Shown here piece by piece: positions 8,101 through 14,937 of a DNA stretch of 60,165 nucleotides; within the stretch, counting starts at the first letter, position 1; each line of letters begins with the position of its first letter. The stretch is from the IMG/VR virus record IMGVR_UViG_3300036785_001387, positions 1 to 60,165 of that record, one strand, 5' to 3'. This DNA is from a virus. Position numbers and translations under genes: made by a program. Below the pieces are notes generated by a model that made no database searches, was not told the DNA's origin, and saw only the letters and a program-made list of their open reading frames with translations.

Positions 8101-10225
8101 CACCCTTGGCATAGGCTTCGGTCTGCGCATCAATGGGAACGCCACCAGTACGCTGTCGATTGTCCGGTAATCCTTGAGGCTGGTTATTGGCACCGATGCC
8201 TTCAGAGTATTCACGCAGGTTACGTTGATCACGTGTCTCTCCCCGGGTGAATGCTGGTGCTGACCCAGCTTGCACATCGTCGGTATTGGCTTCTGGCCCA
8301 TTGGCGAAAATGATGTTCTTGTCAGTTATTGCATTGCTGGGGACAGTCTCACCATCATAGGTCTGGGAAGCTCGGCCAACTTCATTCCCCCGAGGATCCT
8401 CATCGCGCGGGATGAATTGCTGGCCCCTAACCTGCTCCCCTGCCCGGAACTGTGGCCCGGCGCCAACTTGCTCGTCATCAACATTCACGTTTGCCACTTC
8501 ACCTGGCATGGCAATGACCGACGTTTTACCCGGAGGTGGTAAGCGCGGCATAAGCGCTTCACGGATTTGATCTGCCCGCTCCTGCGCCGCCAACTCTTCA
8601 GGGGTATAGCCCTGATCACCTGAGTCCATTTGCTGCTGGATTAACTCATCAGCCGTCGGCGATAGCTGTTGCTCCGCCAAGGCACGCTGCACGTCGTTAT
8701 CTTCGGCAAAACCTTGAATGCGCGGATCTTGGCGCAGATATGCTGGAGTGTCCCTGAACTCGTCGGCACGCGTTGGCGCAGCGCCGGCGACCTCTTCAGC
8801 GGCAAACTGACCACGTGCTTTTTGTGTCGGTTGCTCAGGCATCGATTCTGGATTATTGCCGGTGACCGCCTGCTGCTCTTCGGTGGCACTCTCAGCATTA
8901 ACTGGTTGATTTTGTTGTTCAACACTCTGCTGATCAGGTGTTGATCGGCTACCGCGAAAACCGCCAACGGCACCGATGGTTCCCCCCATACCGGCCCCAA
9001 GAACTGCATTACTTGCACCGGTGGTCACAACATCCTTCATAGGGTCAATTTTTTGCCCAGCAGTATCAATAAGCTGTTGGTTCTGGACATATCGCTGCCC
9101 AGCGCCCTGGGCAAATTCAGTAGAACCTTCAGCCGCAGCCCCTGTCAGGGCACCGGAAAGCACACCTGACGCGGCACCTTTCTTTGTGAGCAAATTGAGA
9201 AGTGTATGATCGCCCAGCGTTGATGCCGCGATATTGATGGCCAGCATTTTAGGATCGGCCGTTACTGCGCTAGCCGCCTGATCTGCAATCTGATTCCTTG
9301 CTAAGGTGAGTTTTTCGGTGTCAGAAAGGGCAGCATTGGCAGGGTTCAAATCCACATTATCGAACGCTTTTTGAAACGATGGACTCTTCATCAAGTCGGT
9401 AAAAGACAAAGCATTAATCTGGTCACGAATGTCAGAGCCACCTTGTCCCTGTGCGGGTGCCGCCATTGCGCCGACAAAAGCTGTTTTGCCTGCAACAGTT
9501 GCAGCTCTATCAGCAGTTTCTTTTGCTATCTGCCTCGCAGTTTCCTCCGGCAACTTTTTGCTCAGCCGGTTAAATAAAGAATTCTCAACAGCGTTTCTCG
9601 TGGACGCAGCTCCGAGTTTAGAGGCTGCTCCCCCTGTCAATAACTGGGCAACTGTTGGTATAGCATTCATCATCCATGCGTCTTTATCAAAAAAACCAAC
9701 CCCAAGCTTGTAATTGCCCTTATCATCTTCTTCAACGAACGGCATCGCGGCAGCTTGTTTGGCATCATCGCTATAGCCATTTTGGATCGAGTTTGAAGCC
9801 GAACCGGCAAGCTTTCCAGTAGCACCGATTGCGGCAGATCCCCCGCGAGATAATGGATTACCTGGATGTTCCCGCATGACTTTAAGCATTTCGGAATCAA
9901 CGCCTAAGTCAATAAGTGGTTTGCTTTCCCCGGAGCGATATCCAGCAGCTTTTCGGTCAAGGATTTCATTGCCAGCATGGAATAACTGAGCTCCATCTTT
10001 AACCATATCAAGCGAGGTGGAAGCTAGACTGCGGGCCATATCCCCCACCCCAATACTCGGATCGGGAATCACCGATTTTCGGCCAGCGGCCTCGCGCGCT
10101 TTACGCACCTGCTCCCAGTCGAAACCAGTGCTGCCAGTTTCACCTGGCTGCCGGATGTTCAGCGATTCACGATTGTTGTTTAATGCTTGTTCTTCAGGTC
10201 GCTGTTGTTGCGGATCATAGGCCAT
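2111..10225 (-). CDS. giant polyvalent virion protein (2704 residues)
   Basis: The largest gene in the window and the last of the late operon. Such proteins are thought to be packaged and injected with phage DNA to act in the new host. Visible parts: a low-complexity Gln/Pro-rich linker at about 400-800; an LPD-type region at about 1055-1100 (DRYTRDIFIGYKG); a zincin-like motif HEWFH at 1228-1232; a second metallopeptidase-like motif HEVLAHHG from 1496; a MuF-C/PBECR-like nuclease-fold region at about 1640-1850 (LEDMQRLPELIADP); and an LPD38-like segment near 2180-2220 (TSMPDFIIRNFLRDSL). The C-terminus is highly charged. Stx-converting podophages carry a comparable single ORF of about 8 kb at the same place. 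CTGGAG precedes the ATG. Individual activities are inferred from motifs. Confidence 0.8.
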   Translation of the reverse strand: MAYDPQQQRPEEQALNNNRESLNIRQPGETGSTGFDWEQVRKAREAAGRKSVIPDPSIGVGDMARSLASTSLDMVKDGAQLFHAGNEILDRKAAGYRSGESKPLIDLGVDSEMLKVMREHPGNPLSRGGSAAIGATGKLAGSASNSIQNGYSDDAKQAAAMPFVEEDDKGNYKLGVGFFDKDAWMMNAIPTVAQLLTGGAASKLGAASTRNAVENSLFNRLSKKLPEETARQIAKETADRAATVAGKTAFVGAMAAPAQGQGGSDIRDQINALSFTDLMKSPSFQKAFDNVDLNPANAALSDTEKLTLARNQIADQAASAVTADPKMLAINIAASTLGDHTLLNLLTKKGAASGVLSGALTGAAAEGSTEFAQGAGQRYVQNQQLIDTAGQKIDPMKDVVTTGASNAVLGAGMGGTIGAVGGFRGSRSTPDQQSVEQQNQPVNAESATEEQQAVTGNNPESMPEQPTQKARGQFAAEEVAGAAPTRADEFRDTPAYLRQDPRIQGFAEDNDVQRALAEQQLSPTADELIQQQMDSGDQGYTPEELAAQERADQIREALMPRLPPPGKTSVIAMPGEVANVNVDDEQVGAGPQFRAGEQVRGQQFIPRDEDPRGNEVGRASQTYDGETVPSNAITDKNIIFANGPEANTDDVQAGSAPAFTRGETRDQRNLREYSEGIGANNQPQGLPDNRQRTGGVPIDAQTEAYAKGEPVGELRFFGDKPFATLRMAQASRSGKTPGAKIEEVEGGYAIRMPIEKAPTAEPQTVATENGLTKDESAELIQRMLADDSANGHVMSIFRAAHGTPEERRMYGAQYRPVLNEHRAKRPHWRGNAELEDTGSDHGSTRHENQIDDFGQKLEGAAKHKWGKFSEAMERDATDEQYRTEPLSKLFPQPDYRKLSDDGVSSDKLALLSMLRAQIPPTKPKRLLQRWVESAQTMKGLSGDLLYGRVSVADVREKIFNSKNLRGMLDTHDLISSIPPEQMAAAAKYRVRHSHYSMYEGKEYPAPGKSVYELETAKGAAVGGVSDTDKANFMHKARAYIDQQSGGAPVSKQTNFTIHADRYTRDIFIGYKGASGVARIKEGFKDPRAARDYLNENRAELESQIAEQRDKARTEQRRDTNAPRAGAERRTADVTPTQFDKEFGFRGVQFGNYVESGRRQAELNDAFDSLHDMADIIGVPAKAISLNGELGLAFGARGRGGSNAVKAHYEPGEVVINLTKNNGAGSLAHEWFHALDNYFGQADVGGGRGDNYATVRRRQTMKFQDGKMVPADFPVRQEVWNAWKGVMKAVGDSGMVARAQRLDELRSKPYWATNVEMAARSYERYILDRAEAKGIRNDYLVNLKKGDEHGNPDTYAYPTEAELNNGVRDAFDTLFKTLKTKPTERGVAFYSKDGLDIGGSNILSEGNFDASGAKPDKGMGDKQAQHIADQWVRRFNGAAKIKVQVVQSQADASAMMPNGIPKEFGTVHAIYQPELSRVIVVADNIANGKQLRAKLRHEVLAHHGLASVIGDVEYDRIIRVLHQTRDSKNPEIQSVWRQVQKAYGNESPEVQANEFLAHMAERSELTGLGHVWDRFVAIITNALRNAGFFNPGDITPSEIRNILHSIAGRFKRTAMYEGEQPGSREFDDTFSRTDALYSASGRKDPFKPDSYDAKNFAAEVEDIAGMENAPRGMVRLGDTPAVYRALGARNLEMVMPASVVHKATDPTVRAHQVRLEDMQRLPELIADPVAVMRSATEGDALVSLVEAKDVYGNPVIAAIHLNGKGAGFAEINKIASVYGKDNNVALQRQLDNNLLYLNNGKAAKWLHAVGLQLPEANTLSGSSKNILSPDDIRKNTALYSRTGETTMDEITNRKMGFNVEKGKVEKAKDFYGMVKSKDRTELKSWLQEMGRKLNTKTFDGMAPLKYAEDAAGKSDARSSAYIGARMAAGAGSVTAATLEHGLPKYNKTDGVVERQAGTGKEDTLMGILDALGNHRENFLKWIAGHRSERLMAEGKENNFTADEIAYMKGLNKGNEVLFDAQKKKYDAFIKSILDLQQDMGLIDPESRSNWESAWYLPYYREAENGEVKGPWSTRGIANQSSTVRKLKGSELTIKDPIENLFNYVAKSVDASMKNEAMRRAVVNLADTGMLEVIESPNKMDFERIGKDVVKVFTDGKEQLVQVNDPELYRAFTMIDLERSNSAFMKAARQAKKVLTIGTTSMPDFIIRNFLRDSLHSWAINKDGFKAGIDSFAGFKKALKTDDSLIDMMFAGATFGGGYSNVYDPASTARSIRGVLRRKGYTDSQIKEFESSIVKSGKDVMDKLGSGLEKYRHLSEAAENANRLATYEAAIKSGKGKAQAAFESRDLMDFSMMGASKIMINLSDMLPFFNARMQGLSKLGRAIKEDPKSVLKRGGMITAASLALLALNWDDKRYEELPDWDKDTYWHAWLPGGIHIRLPKPFEIGLMFGTLPERFVRTMGGQDSAGKFGKLVAHNFMETMAFNPIPQVAMPIAEAYVNYDFFKGGPIENMADSNLIAGARYNDQTSLLMREIGEATNLSPKMLDHIIQGYTGSLGAYVMGATNIMMRGMQDNGETASMRLDEMPVIKSLLRGYGDDPAKSTQFSEDFYRMMTQVNQINSTINSYRKQGRTEDAQELQAENRDKLSQRKGLTATQTELRQLNNRIELVRIDRILTAEQKRERIDRFMAQRNKLVQQAVERVNPYFKK

Positions 10226-10248
10226 TTAGGGCTCCAGATTTTAGGCAT

Positions 10249-10279
10249 AAAAAAAGCCCCGCTGGTTAGAGCGAGGCTT
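10249..10279 (-). terminator. intrinsic terminator upstream of the giant gene
   Basis: On the minus strand AGCCTCGCT and AGCGGGGCT form a stem followed by a run of T. It lies 24 bases before the start of the 2704-residue gene, so that gene needs antitermination or a promoter of its own. Confidence 0.8.
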
Positions 10280-10304
10280 GGCATCATTGGGTAATTTAGC
10301 GCGT
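10280..10304 (-). repeat. terminator-associated repeat, copy 1 of 4
   Basis: GGCATCATTGGGTAATTTAG followed by CGCGT on the plus strand. It closely matches 18928-18953, 27128-27153 and 34582-34607. Every copy directly abuts the 5' side (minus strand) of an intrinsic terminator. Confidence 0.8.
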
Positions 10305-10326
10305 ATTTTACGAGCAAACAACATGA

Positions 10327-10355
10327 TTGATGAATAGTTTCAAGTGAATTAATAT
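10327..10355 (+). promoter_or_regulatory. predicted promoter of the GHKL/STAS operon
   Basis: TTGATG (10327-10332), a 17-base spacer and TAATAT (10350-10355). It lies 104 bases before the first gene of the plus-strand AT-rich operon. The leader contains a direct repeat, ACATCGTTACATCGTTACC. Confidence 0.55.
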
Positions 10356-10459
10356 CATTCACATCGTTACATCGTTACCTAAATACCTGTTTATTTATCA
10401 GTATTTATCAATGTCTTAAAAAGAAATATAATAATAAAAAATCATAACGGTTACCATTG

Positions 10460-11377
10460 ATGAACACAGGTAAGCCAAGCAGATCGGCATTAGTATTTTT
10501 TAATATACAAAGCCCTACTATTCTTTGTTTGAATGAAGATATACACACAAAAAAGACATTAAACTTCCTTTCTAAAATTGAAGATACGCTTGAAAGGGGG
10601 CACTCTGCTGAAATTTCTTTTTCACTATGCAAAGAAATTCGACCTTTAGCAGCCTTACTTTTGTTTTCAACGATTAATAACATTCAAATTAGATATGGTT
10701 TTTCAAGAATAAAGATTAATATTCCATCCAGAGGGAGTGCTTTATGTGGTGATTCGTCGCTTATGAGATCTGGCCTATGGGATGCTTTAACTTGTCAAAA
10801 TGAAATTGATATTGAGAACCTAATCCTCAACAACAACAGGTTCAAAACATCACAAGACCCATCAATAATAAAGCGAGTTGAGGAAATACTTACTAAAATT
10901 GACAACCTATCTGTAGAACATGTGTTTTTCCTCACAATGGCAATTAAAGAGGCTGTATTGAATGTCATTCATCATGCATACAAGATAAAAGAACCGTCTC
11001 TTTTCCCACCTGCAATTAACAACAGATGGTGGCAATGCGCCTGGGTTAATATTAGAAAAAAAGAAGTTAACATAATAATACATGACCGAGGAGTTGGAAT
11101 ATTAGGAACATACAATGATAATTACAAATCTTCAGAGGATCTCCTGTTAGAGGCGATGCAGCAAGGCATATCCAGCACAGGCCTAACTAACCGCGGCATG
11201 GGCTCTGAAGACATGAAAAGCCCCGTAAATCAGCTTACTGGCACACAAAAGTTGACAGTTTACACAGAAAGTTATGTTTATTCATACAGTTCATGTATCT
11301 TACAACCTACTGTTTTTGAGAGAAACGATTACATCTGTGGTACACTTGTGCACTGGGAGTGTACCTATGATGACTAA
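10460..11377 (+). CDS. GHKL-type ATPase with N-terminal STAS-like region
   Basis: The 305-residue product carries the Bergerat (GHKL) ATP-binding signature: N-box Glu164 and Asn168 in KEAVLNVIHHAY, G1 box DRGVG (209-213), and a lid/G2 element GLTNRGMG (241-248). Residues about 15-90 alternate strand and helix like a STAS domain. This combination resembles anti-sigma-factor kinases (RsbW/SpoIIAB class) more than histidine kinases, because no His-containing dimerisation helix is seen. It overlaps or abuts a STAS-like partner and a membrane protein in one operon, opposite to the surrounding late genes, and is clearly AT-rich. The ATG at 10460 is preferred to the TTG at 10457. Role inferred: ATP-dependent switch of a regulatory or defence module. 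Confidence 0.75.
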   Translation: MNTGKPSRSALVFFNIQSPTILCLNEDIHTKKTLNFLSKIEDTLERGHSAEISFSLCKEIRPLAALLLFSTINNIQIRYGFSRIKINIPSRGSALCGDSSLMRSGLWDALTCQNEIDIENLILNNNRFKTSQDPSIIKRVEEILTKIDNLSVEHVFFLTMAIKEAVLNVIHHAYKIKEPSLFPPAINNRWWQCAWVNIRKKEVNIIIHDRGVGILGTYNDNYKSSEDLLLEAMQQGISSTGLTNRGMGSEDMKSPVNQLTGTQKLTVYTESYVYSYSSCILQPTVFERNDYICGTLVHWECTYDD

Positions 11378-11393
11378 TGTAGAAGGTGATATC

Positions 11394-11744
11394 ATGAAAG
11401 ACGTGATGATTGATGTCGCGAAAGATTTTTCAGATGATCCATTCGGTCGATATGCTGATGATGGAAAATTTAATGCTGGGGCATTTCGAGACAACATTTT
11501 AATACCTGAGCTAAAAAAAGCCATTGAAGATGGTGACACAAAGATTACCATTGATTTTTCTGGCGTTCCTGTCGGACTTGGCTCTTCTTTTATAGAGGAG
11601 GTGTTTGGAGGACTCATTAGAAGTGGGTTTAATCCATCACAAATAAATGACATTATAGTTTATAAATTCCCGTTGCCATTTTACATGATTCAAGCAAAGA
11701 AATTCATGGCTATTGAATGGGATAAAAGAAAGAGCGATAAATAA
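11394..11744 (+). CDS. STAS-like DUF4325 protein
   Basis: The 116-residue product matches my recollection of the STAS-like DUF4325 family: DFSDDPFGRY near the N-terminus, then FRDNILIPELKKAI, then ITIDFSGVPVGLGSSFIEE with a conserved double Ser at the position where STAS proteins carry the regulated Ser. It follows the GHKL ATPase gene, as anti-anti-sigma partners accompany their kinases. I chose ATG 11394, preceded by GAAGGTGAT, a strong ribosome site. ATG 11367, with GGGAG upstream and overlapping the ATPase gene by 11 bases, is the alternative. Probable role: phosphorylatable or binding partner of the ATPase. Confidence 0.75.
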   Translation: MKDVMIDVAKDFSDDPFGRYADDGKFNAGAFRDNILIPELKKAIEDGDTKITIDFSGVPVGLGSSFIEEVFGGLIRSGFNPSQINDIIVYKFPLPFYMIQAKKFMAIEWDKRKSDK

Positions 11745-12224
11745 ATGGAATTTAATTGGGTAACTCTTCTATCTCCAATTATAACCACCTTAGGGTGGTT
11801 GATTGCCTATAGGCTTGCAAAAATAAATTCCACTAGAACAGAATCAAAAGGACTTATTGATTCCAGCATAACATTAATTGATTTGATTTGTGAAAAGTCA
11901 TCCGCATTTTATATGGACAAACAACAGTCAGCTCTTGCAAAAAAACAATTTGAGAAAATGGCAATTAGTAAAATAACTTTCCTTTATAAAAAGTTAGAGT
12001 TACTTAAAAAAAGAGGGATTGTAATAAATGAAAATGATGTCTCAGATCTACATGAATTTGTAACATATAACATACCAGCGCAAGGTACCGACAATCTCAT
12101 AGATGAAGCAACCATATTGAAAATCATAAAAGCTTCATCTGATATGAACTTTAATCTTCATCAGAAATTTCATGAACACTACCCACCGATTAAAAGCTTC
12201 ATAGATTTGAAGCGTGTACTGTGA
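11745..12224 (+). CDS. single-span membrane protein, third gene of GHKL/STAS operon
   Basis: The start codon directly follows the stop of the DUF4325 gene, so the two are translationally linked. The 159-residue product has one N-terminal membrane segment (about residues 7-25, LLSPIITTLGWLIAY) followed by about 130 mostly helical, Lys-rich residues expected in the cytoplasm. No known domain is recognised. In a conflict system this would be the natural membrane-acting effector; it could also be an anchor or sensor. The gene ends inside a 10-bp-stem hairpin. Confidence 0.65.
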   Translation: MEFNWVTLLSPIITTLGWLIAYRLAKINSTRTESKGLIDSSITLIDLICEKSSAFYMDKQQSALAKKQFEKMAISKITFLYKKLELLKKRGIVINENDVSDLHEFVTYNIPAQGTDNLIDEATILKIIKASSDMNFNLHQKFHEHYPPIKSFIDLKRVL

Positions 12225-12243
12225 CGGCTCGTTGAGCCGTCAC
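12221..12243. terminator. perfect hairpin between convergent genes
   Basis: GTGACGGCTC-GTT-GAGCCGTCAC: a 10-bp perfect stem with a 3-base loop. It lies between the end of the plus-strand operon and the end of the minus-strand SOS gene. There is no long T tract, so this may be a weak or bidirectional terminator. Confidence 0.5.
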
Positions 12244-12249
12244 CTCTAT

Positions 12250-12414
12250 CTATTCGATTAAGAAAGCTGGTTTTGATTTTATCTCTCGCAGTAACCGCCA
12301 TCCAAGCAATGCGGTCGCCTGCACGGTTTCAATCTTGGTATCTTCATCGCAGTGTGTCAGTAACTCCAAAAGCGCAGCTAAGCTGGCTAAAACATCTTCA
12401 TTGCCCAATGTCAC
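12250..12414 (-). CDS. SOS-regulated 54-residue protein, candidate antirepressor
   Basis: A GTG start at 12414 lies 6 bases after GGGGAG. Upstream, in the same direction, are a TTGACA/TACTGT promoter and a LexA box. The protein (MTLGNEDVLASLAALLELL...) is short, acidic in its first half and probably all-helical; no family is recognised. LexA-controlled small proteins far from the immunity region serve as antirepressors in the Gifsy prophages, and here CI lacks a normal self-cleavage site, so that role is a reasonable inference. The frame extends back to a TTG at 12438 but without a ribosome site. Alternative: a DinI-like or toxin-like SOS protein. Confidence 0.6.
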   Translation of the reverse strand: MTLGNEDVLASLAALLELLTHCDEDTKIETVQATALLGWRLLREIKSKPAFLIE

Positions 12415-12476
12415 AAAAATCTCCCCAGCTAAAGCCAAACGTATCGATATGAATTAAAATGATTTTTATTAAATAA

Positions 12477-12517
12477 CTGTATGTATGTACAGTAATATTT
12501 TATTACATACGTGTCAA
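12477..12517 (-). promoter_or_regulatory. SOS promoter with LexA box
   Basis: LexA box CTGTATGTATGTACAG (12477-12492) fits CTG-N10-CAG with an alternating TA-rich core. On the minus strand a perfect TTGACA (12512-12517) is 17 bases from TACTGT (12489-12494), which overlaps the box. The umuD promoter at 54645-54685 has the same TACTGT at the same spacing. It drives the 54-residue gene ending at 12250. Confidence 0.85.
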
Positions 12518-12640
12518 CGCAGACTCTGATAAGTTTGTTGTGCCAACAATGGATAACAATCTGAAGTATTGACCAAGTAATAATTGGAAATTGAAATTTT
12601 ATTTATAAAACAATTAGATATAACCATTTAGTTAGGTTGA

Positions 12641-12675
12641 ATGCAAAAGCGCAGCGGAAAAATGCGCTTTTGCAT
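12641..12675 (-). terminator. long inverted repeat closing the internal virion gene
   Basis: ATGCAAAAGCGCA and TGCGCTTTTGCAT form a 13-bp perfect stem directly downstream of the minus-strand gene ending at 12686. The right arm is T-rich. The likely effect is termination ahead of the SOS gene and the inserted operon. Confidence 0.65.
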
Positions 12676-12685
12676 CACTGGATGC

Positions 12686-14038
12686 TTACTGTTGTTGTCG
12701 CTGTGCCTGCTGGCGCATCTCCCTCAGATACCCCGCCGCATACGAATTCTCAGGTGGTTGCACCGGAGCCTGGCCATGTGGCGTTGCAGCAGCGGGTGCC
12801 GCCGGTGGTGTGCCTCCCTGCTTCTTGGATTTCCATAACTGGAAGCCTTGCATGTCCTCTGGCTTGCGCGGATCTGGCACTTCACCGAATTGCTGCTTGT
12901 ACTGCTCAGCATAAGAAGAAAACTCTGGATCCTGTGCCGGTGTTTGTGGCACAGACTGCCCGTAGGAATTCATCACCTCACCCTGCAACTGATCATACTG
13001 AGCATTGATTTCAGCCATTGCTCGCTCATCAGTTGCACCGGCCAATGCCTTAGCGCGGGCCTTACCAACGTCGAGCAAATCGCGGCGCAAGCCTTTGGCC
13101 TCTTCGCGGCTGGCGGTTTTATCCGGCGGATTGACCATATTATTGAGGAAGGCGGCGCGATCCGGTTGGTTAAGCTGCCCGACCATCTGGCCATAGCCGC
13201 GGATCTTGTCCATAACGTTTGCTATAGGGATGTGGGCAAGCTGGTTATCACGCTCATCTGAAGAGCCATGTTCGGTCATTGGCTTTAGAGCGGTGGTTCC
13301 GTCATCATATTTTACCGTGATGCCTGGGATGATAAATTTTCCATCCTCGCTAACGCCAATGTGGCCCAGCTCTTTACTGACAATTTTCTTGCCCGTTTGC
13401 GGATCGACTTCCCCCTCACCCCGTTTGATATCTGGCGACAGCACCGTATTCATCAGCTTGATGACTTTCGGGTCGTTGTAGTTTATTTCACCGGAGAGCA
13501 CCTTTGGCATAACGCGATTCACTTCCATCACGTTGTTGATCGCCTCCTGCCCAAAGAAGCGCCCTGGATTAAGAGGATTGTCTTTCGAAATCTGCGAGTA
13601 CAGTTGCGGATCGAATTTGCCCGTCTCCTCCATCTGCTTATAAAGCGTCTGAACTACCGGCATTTCGTTCTGCAGGCGCTGGCTGCGCTCTTCCTGCATC
13701 ATGCGATAGTTGTATTCCTTCTGCCGCATACCCAGTTCCTGAGCACGCATACCAAGGCCAGCGCGGCTGATGCCCACCTGCTGCTGATCGAGTGCATGGC
13801 GTAAGCCCCATTGTCTATCACCCACCTGGTCGCGCTCTTTCTGGTAGCCAAAATTGCGCTGGTCGCGATCTTTGCCGTAATTGAAATCGGCTTCACGCAG
13901 GCTGTAATTGCGATCTGAGTCCTTCACCTGCTGCTGCAGTGCCGCGTCGCGCTGCTGTAGTTCTTTGTTACGTGAGATAGCTGCATCAGCAGTATTGAAG
14001 CCAGCCAGGAAGCCATCAGCTAAACCTTGAACACCCAT
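12686..14038 (-). CDS. internal virion / ejection protein, 450 residues
   Basis: The product begins MGVQGLADGFLAGFNTADAA and then has a long, charged, Gln/Arg-rich helical region (about 25-150) suited to coiled coil, an ordered middle, and a Pro/Ala/Gln-rich tail. It sits between the Ala/Gly-rich protein and the giant protein at the distal end of the late operon, where short-tailed phages encode proteins ejected into the periplasm. No enzymatic motif is seen. Assignment rests on position and composition. Confidence 0.55.
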   Translation of the reverse strand: MGVQGLADGFLAGFNTADAAISRNKELQQRDAALQQQVKDSDRNYSLREADFNYGKDRDQRNFGYQKERDQVGDRQWGLRHALDQQQVGISRAGLGMRAQELGMRQKEYNYRMMQEERSQRLQNEMPVVQTLYKQMEETGKFDPQLYSQISKDNPLNPGRFFGQEAINNVMEVNRVMPKVLSGEINYNDPKVIKLMNTVLSPDIKRGEGEVDPQTGKKIVSKELGHIGVSEDGKFIIPGITVKYDDGTTALKPMTEHGSSDERDNQLAHIPIANVMDKIRGYGQMVGQLNQPDRAAFLNNMVNPPDKTASREEAKGLRRDLLDVGKARAKALAGATDERAMAEINAQYDQLQGEVMNSYGQSVPQTPAQDPEFSSYAEQYKQQFGEVPDPRKPEDMQGFQLWKSKKQGGTPPAAPAAATPHGQAPVQPPENSYAAGYLREMRQQAQRQQQ

Positions 14039-14048
14039 GATTTACCCC

Positions 14049-14540
14049 TTAGAAAAGTTGGCTTGCCAACAGACCGACCGCCGCGCCAATACCCATACCG
14101 ATAGGGCCACCCCATGCACCGGCTGTCGCACCTGTCGCGGCAGCAGTACCGGCCCCGGCAGCAACACCGGTTGCTGTTCCTGCGGCTGCAGCGCCACCAG
14201 CTGCTGCTGCCGTTCCTGCTGCAGCGGCACCGGCAGTGCCTGCGGCGGCTGTTCCGGCCGCCGCGCCAGCGGCTCCAGCTCCTGCGGCTCCCGCAGCACC
14301 GGCCCCCGCTGCTGAACCTGCAGCAGTACCCGCCCCACCGGCCAGCAAAGAACTACCCGATCCCATGGCCAGCCCCATCCCCGCGCCGGTACCGGTCATC
14401 TGCATCTTCATTTGCTTCTCAGCATCTTTCAGTTGCTGGTTTGCAACTTCACGTTGCGTTTCACGCGAGGACGCTTCACCAAATCCCTGCAACGCCTGCT
14501 GGCGCGTCTGGTTCGCGATATCTACTAATCCGTATCCCAT
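14049..14540 (-). CDS. Ala/Gly-rich internal virion protein, 163 residues
   Basis: After about 60 ordinary residues the sequence becomes an almost pure Gly/Ala/Thr tract (about 62-150), then ends GMGIGAAVGLLASQLF. Repeated small residues (GxxxG, AxxxG) form glycine-zipper-like helices that can insert into membranes, a property expected of ejection proteins that build the DNA conduit. The start overlaps the stop of the gene before it (TAATG). The GC-rich simple-sequence coding may be prone to length variation. Confidence 0.6.
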   Translation of the reverse strand: MGYGLVDIANQTRQQALQGFGEASSRETQREVANQQLKDAEKQMKMQMTGTGAGMGLAMGSGSSLLAGGAGTAAGSAAGAGAAGAAGAGAAGAAAGTAAAGTAGAAAAGTAAAAGGAAAAGTATGVAAGAGTAAATGATAGAWGGPIGMGIGAAVGLLASQLF

Positions 14541-14926
14541 TAGCTGCTACTCCCGCCGCCGATGTTCATTTGTTGGCGGAGGCTGGCGCTGCCCCCCGTC
14601 AGAATATTCATTTGCCGATCCGCTTCACCTTCTCGGATCCCGTTTTTGGCCCCGGCAGTTGCCAACGCAGACCTGAGCCCCAGGCTGTTGTCTCCTGCTG
14701 TTGGCGATTGCGCCACCCCGTAGCGCGCCATCTGGTTCTGCTGGCCGACCTGCGCCGTGTTCAGCGTCTGCTGCGTATTGGCATCAGCGCGGGATAGTTG
14801 GTCATTCATCAATTGACCACTCGTCACAAGCCCCATGAGCTCTTTCTGTTTCGGATAAAATCGGTTCTGCCAATCCGCGTACTGCTCCCGGATCAATCGG
14901 GCGTAGGTATCTGCTGCCTGTCCCAT
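14540..14926 (-). CDS. structural/internal virion protein, 128 residues
   Basis: Small Gln-rich helical protein (MGQAADTYARLIREQYADWQ...) within the run of overlapping internal virion genes. AGGGG precedes the ATG. The stop overlaps the next start. Its composition (Gln, Asn, Ala) matches its 223-residue neighbour, suggesting the same complex. No known domain. Confidence 0.55.
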   Translation of the reverse strand: MGQAADTYARLIREQYADWQNRFYPKQKELMGLVTSGQLMNDQLSRADANTQQTLNTAQVGQQNQMARYGVAQSPTAGDNSLGLRSALATAGAKNGIREGEADRQMNILTGGSASLRQQMNIGGGSSS

Positions 14927-14937
14927 GCGTACCCCTA

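Noticed and set aside
10387-10401. LexA-like sequence CTG...CAG upstream of the GHKL operon
   Set aside because: The spacing is 9 bases, not the 10 required between CTG and CAG, unlike the clear boxes at 12477 and 54670.
12415-12438. Longer form of the SOS gene starting at TTG 12438
   Set aside because: No ribosome site there, while GGGGAG sits ideally before the GTG at 12414.
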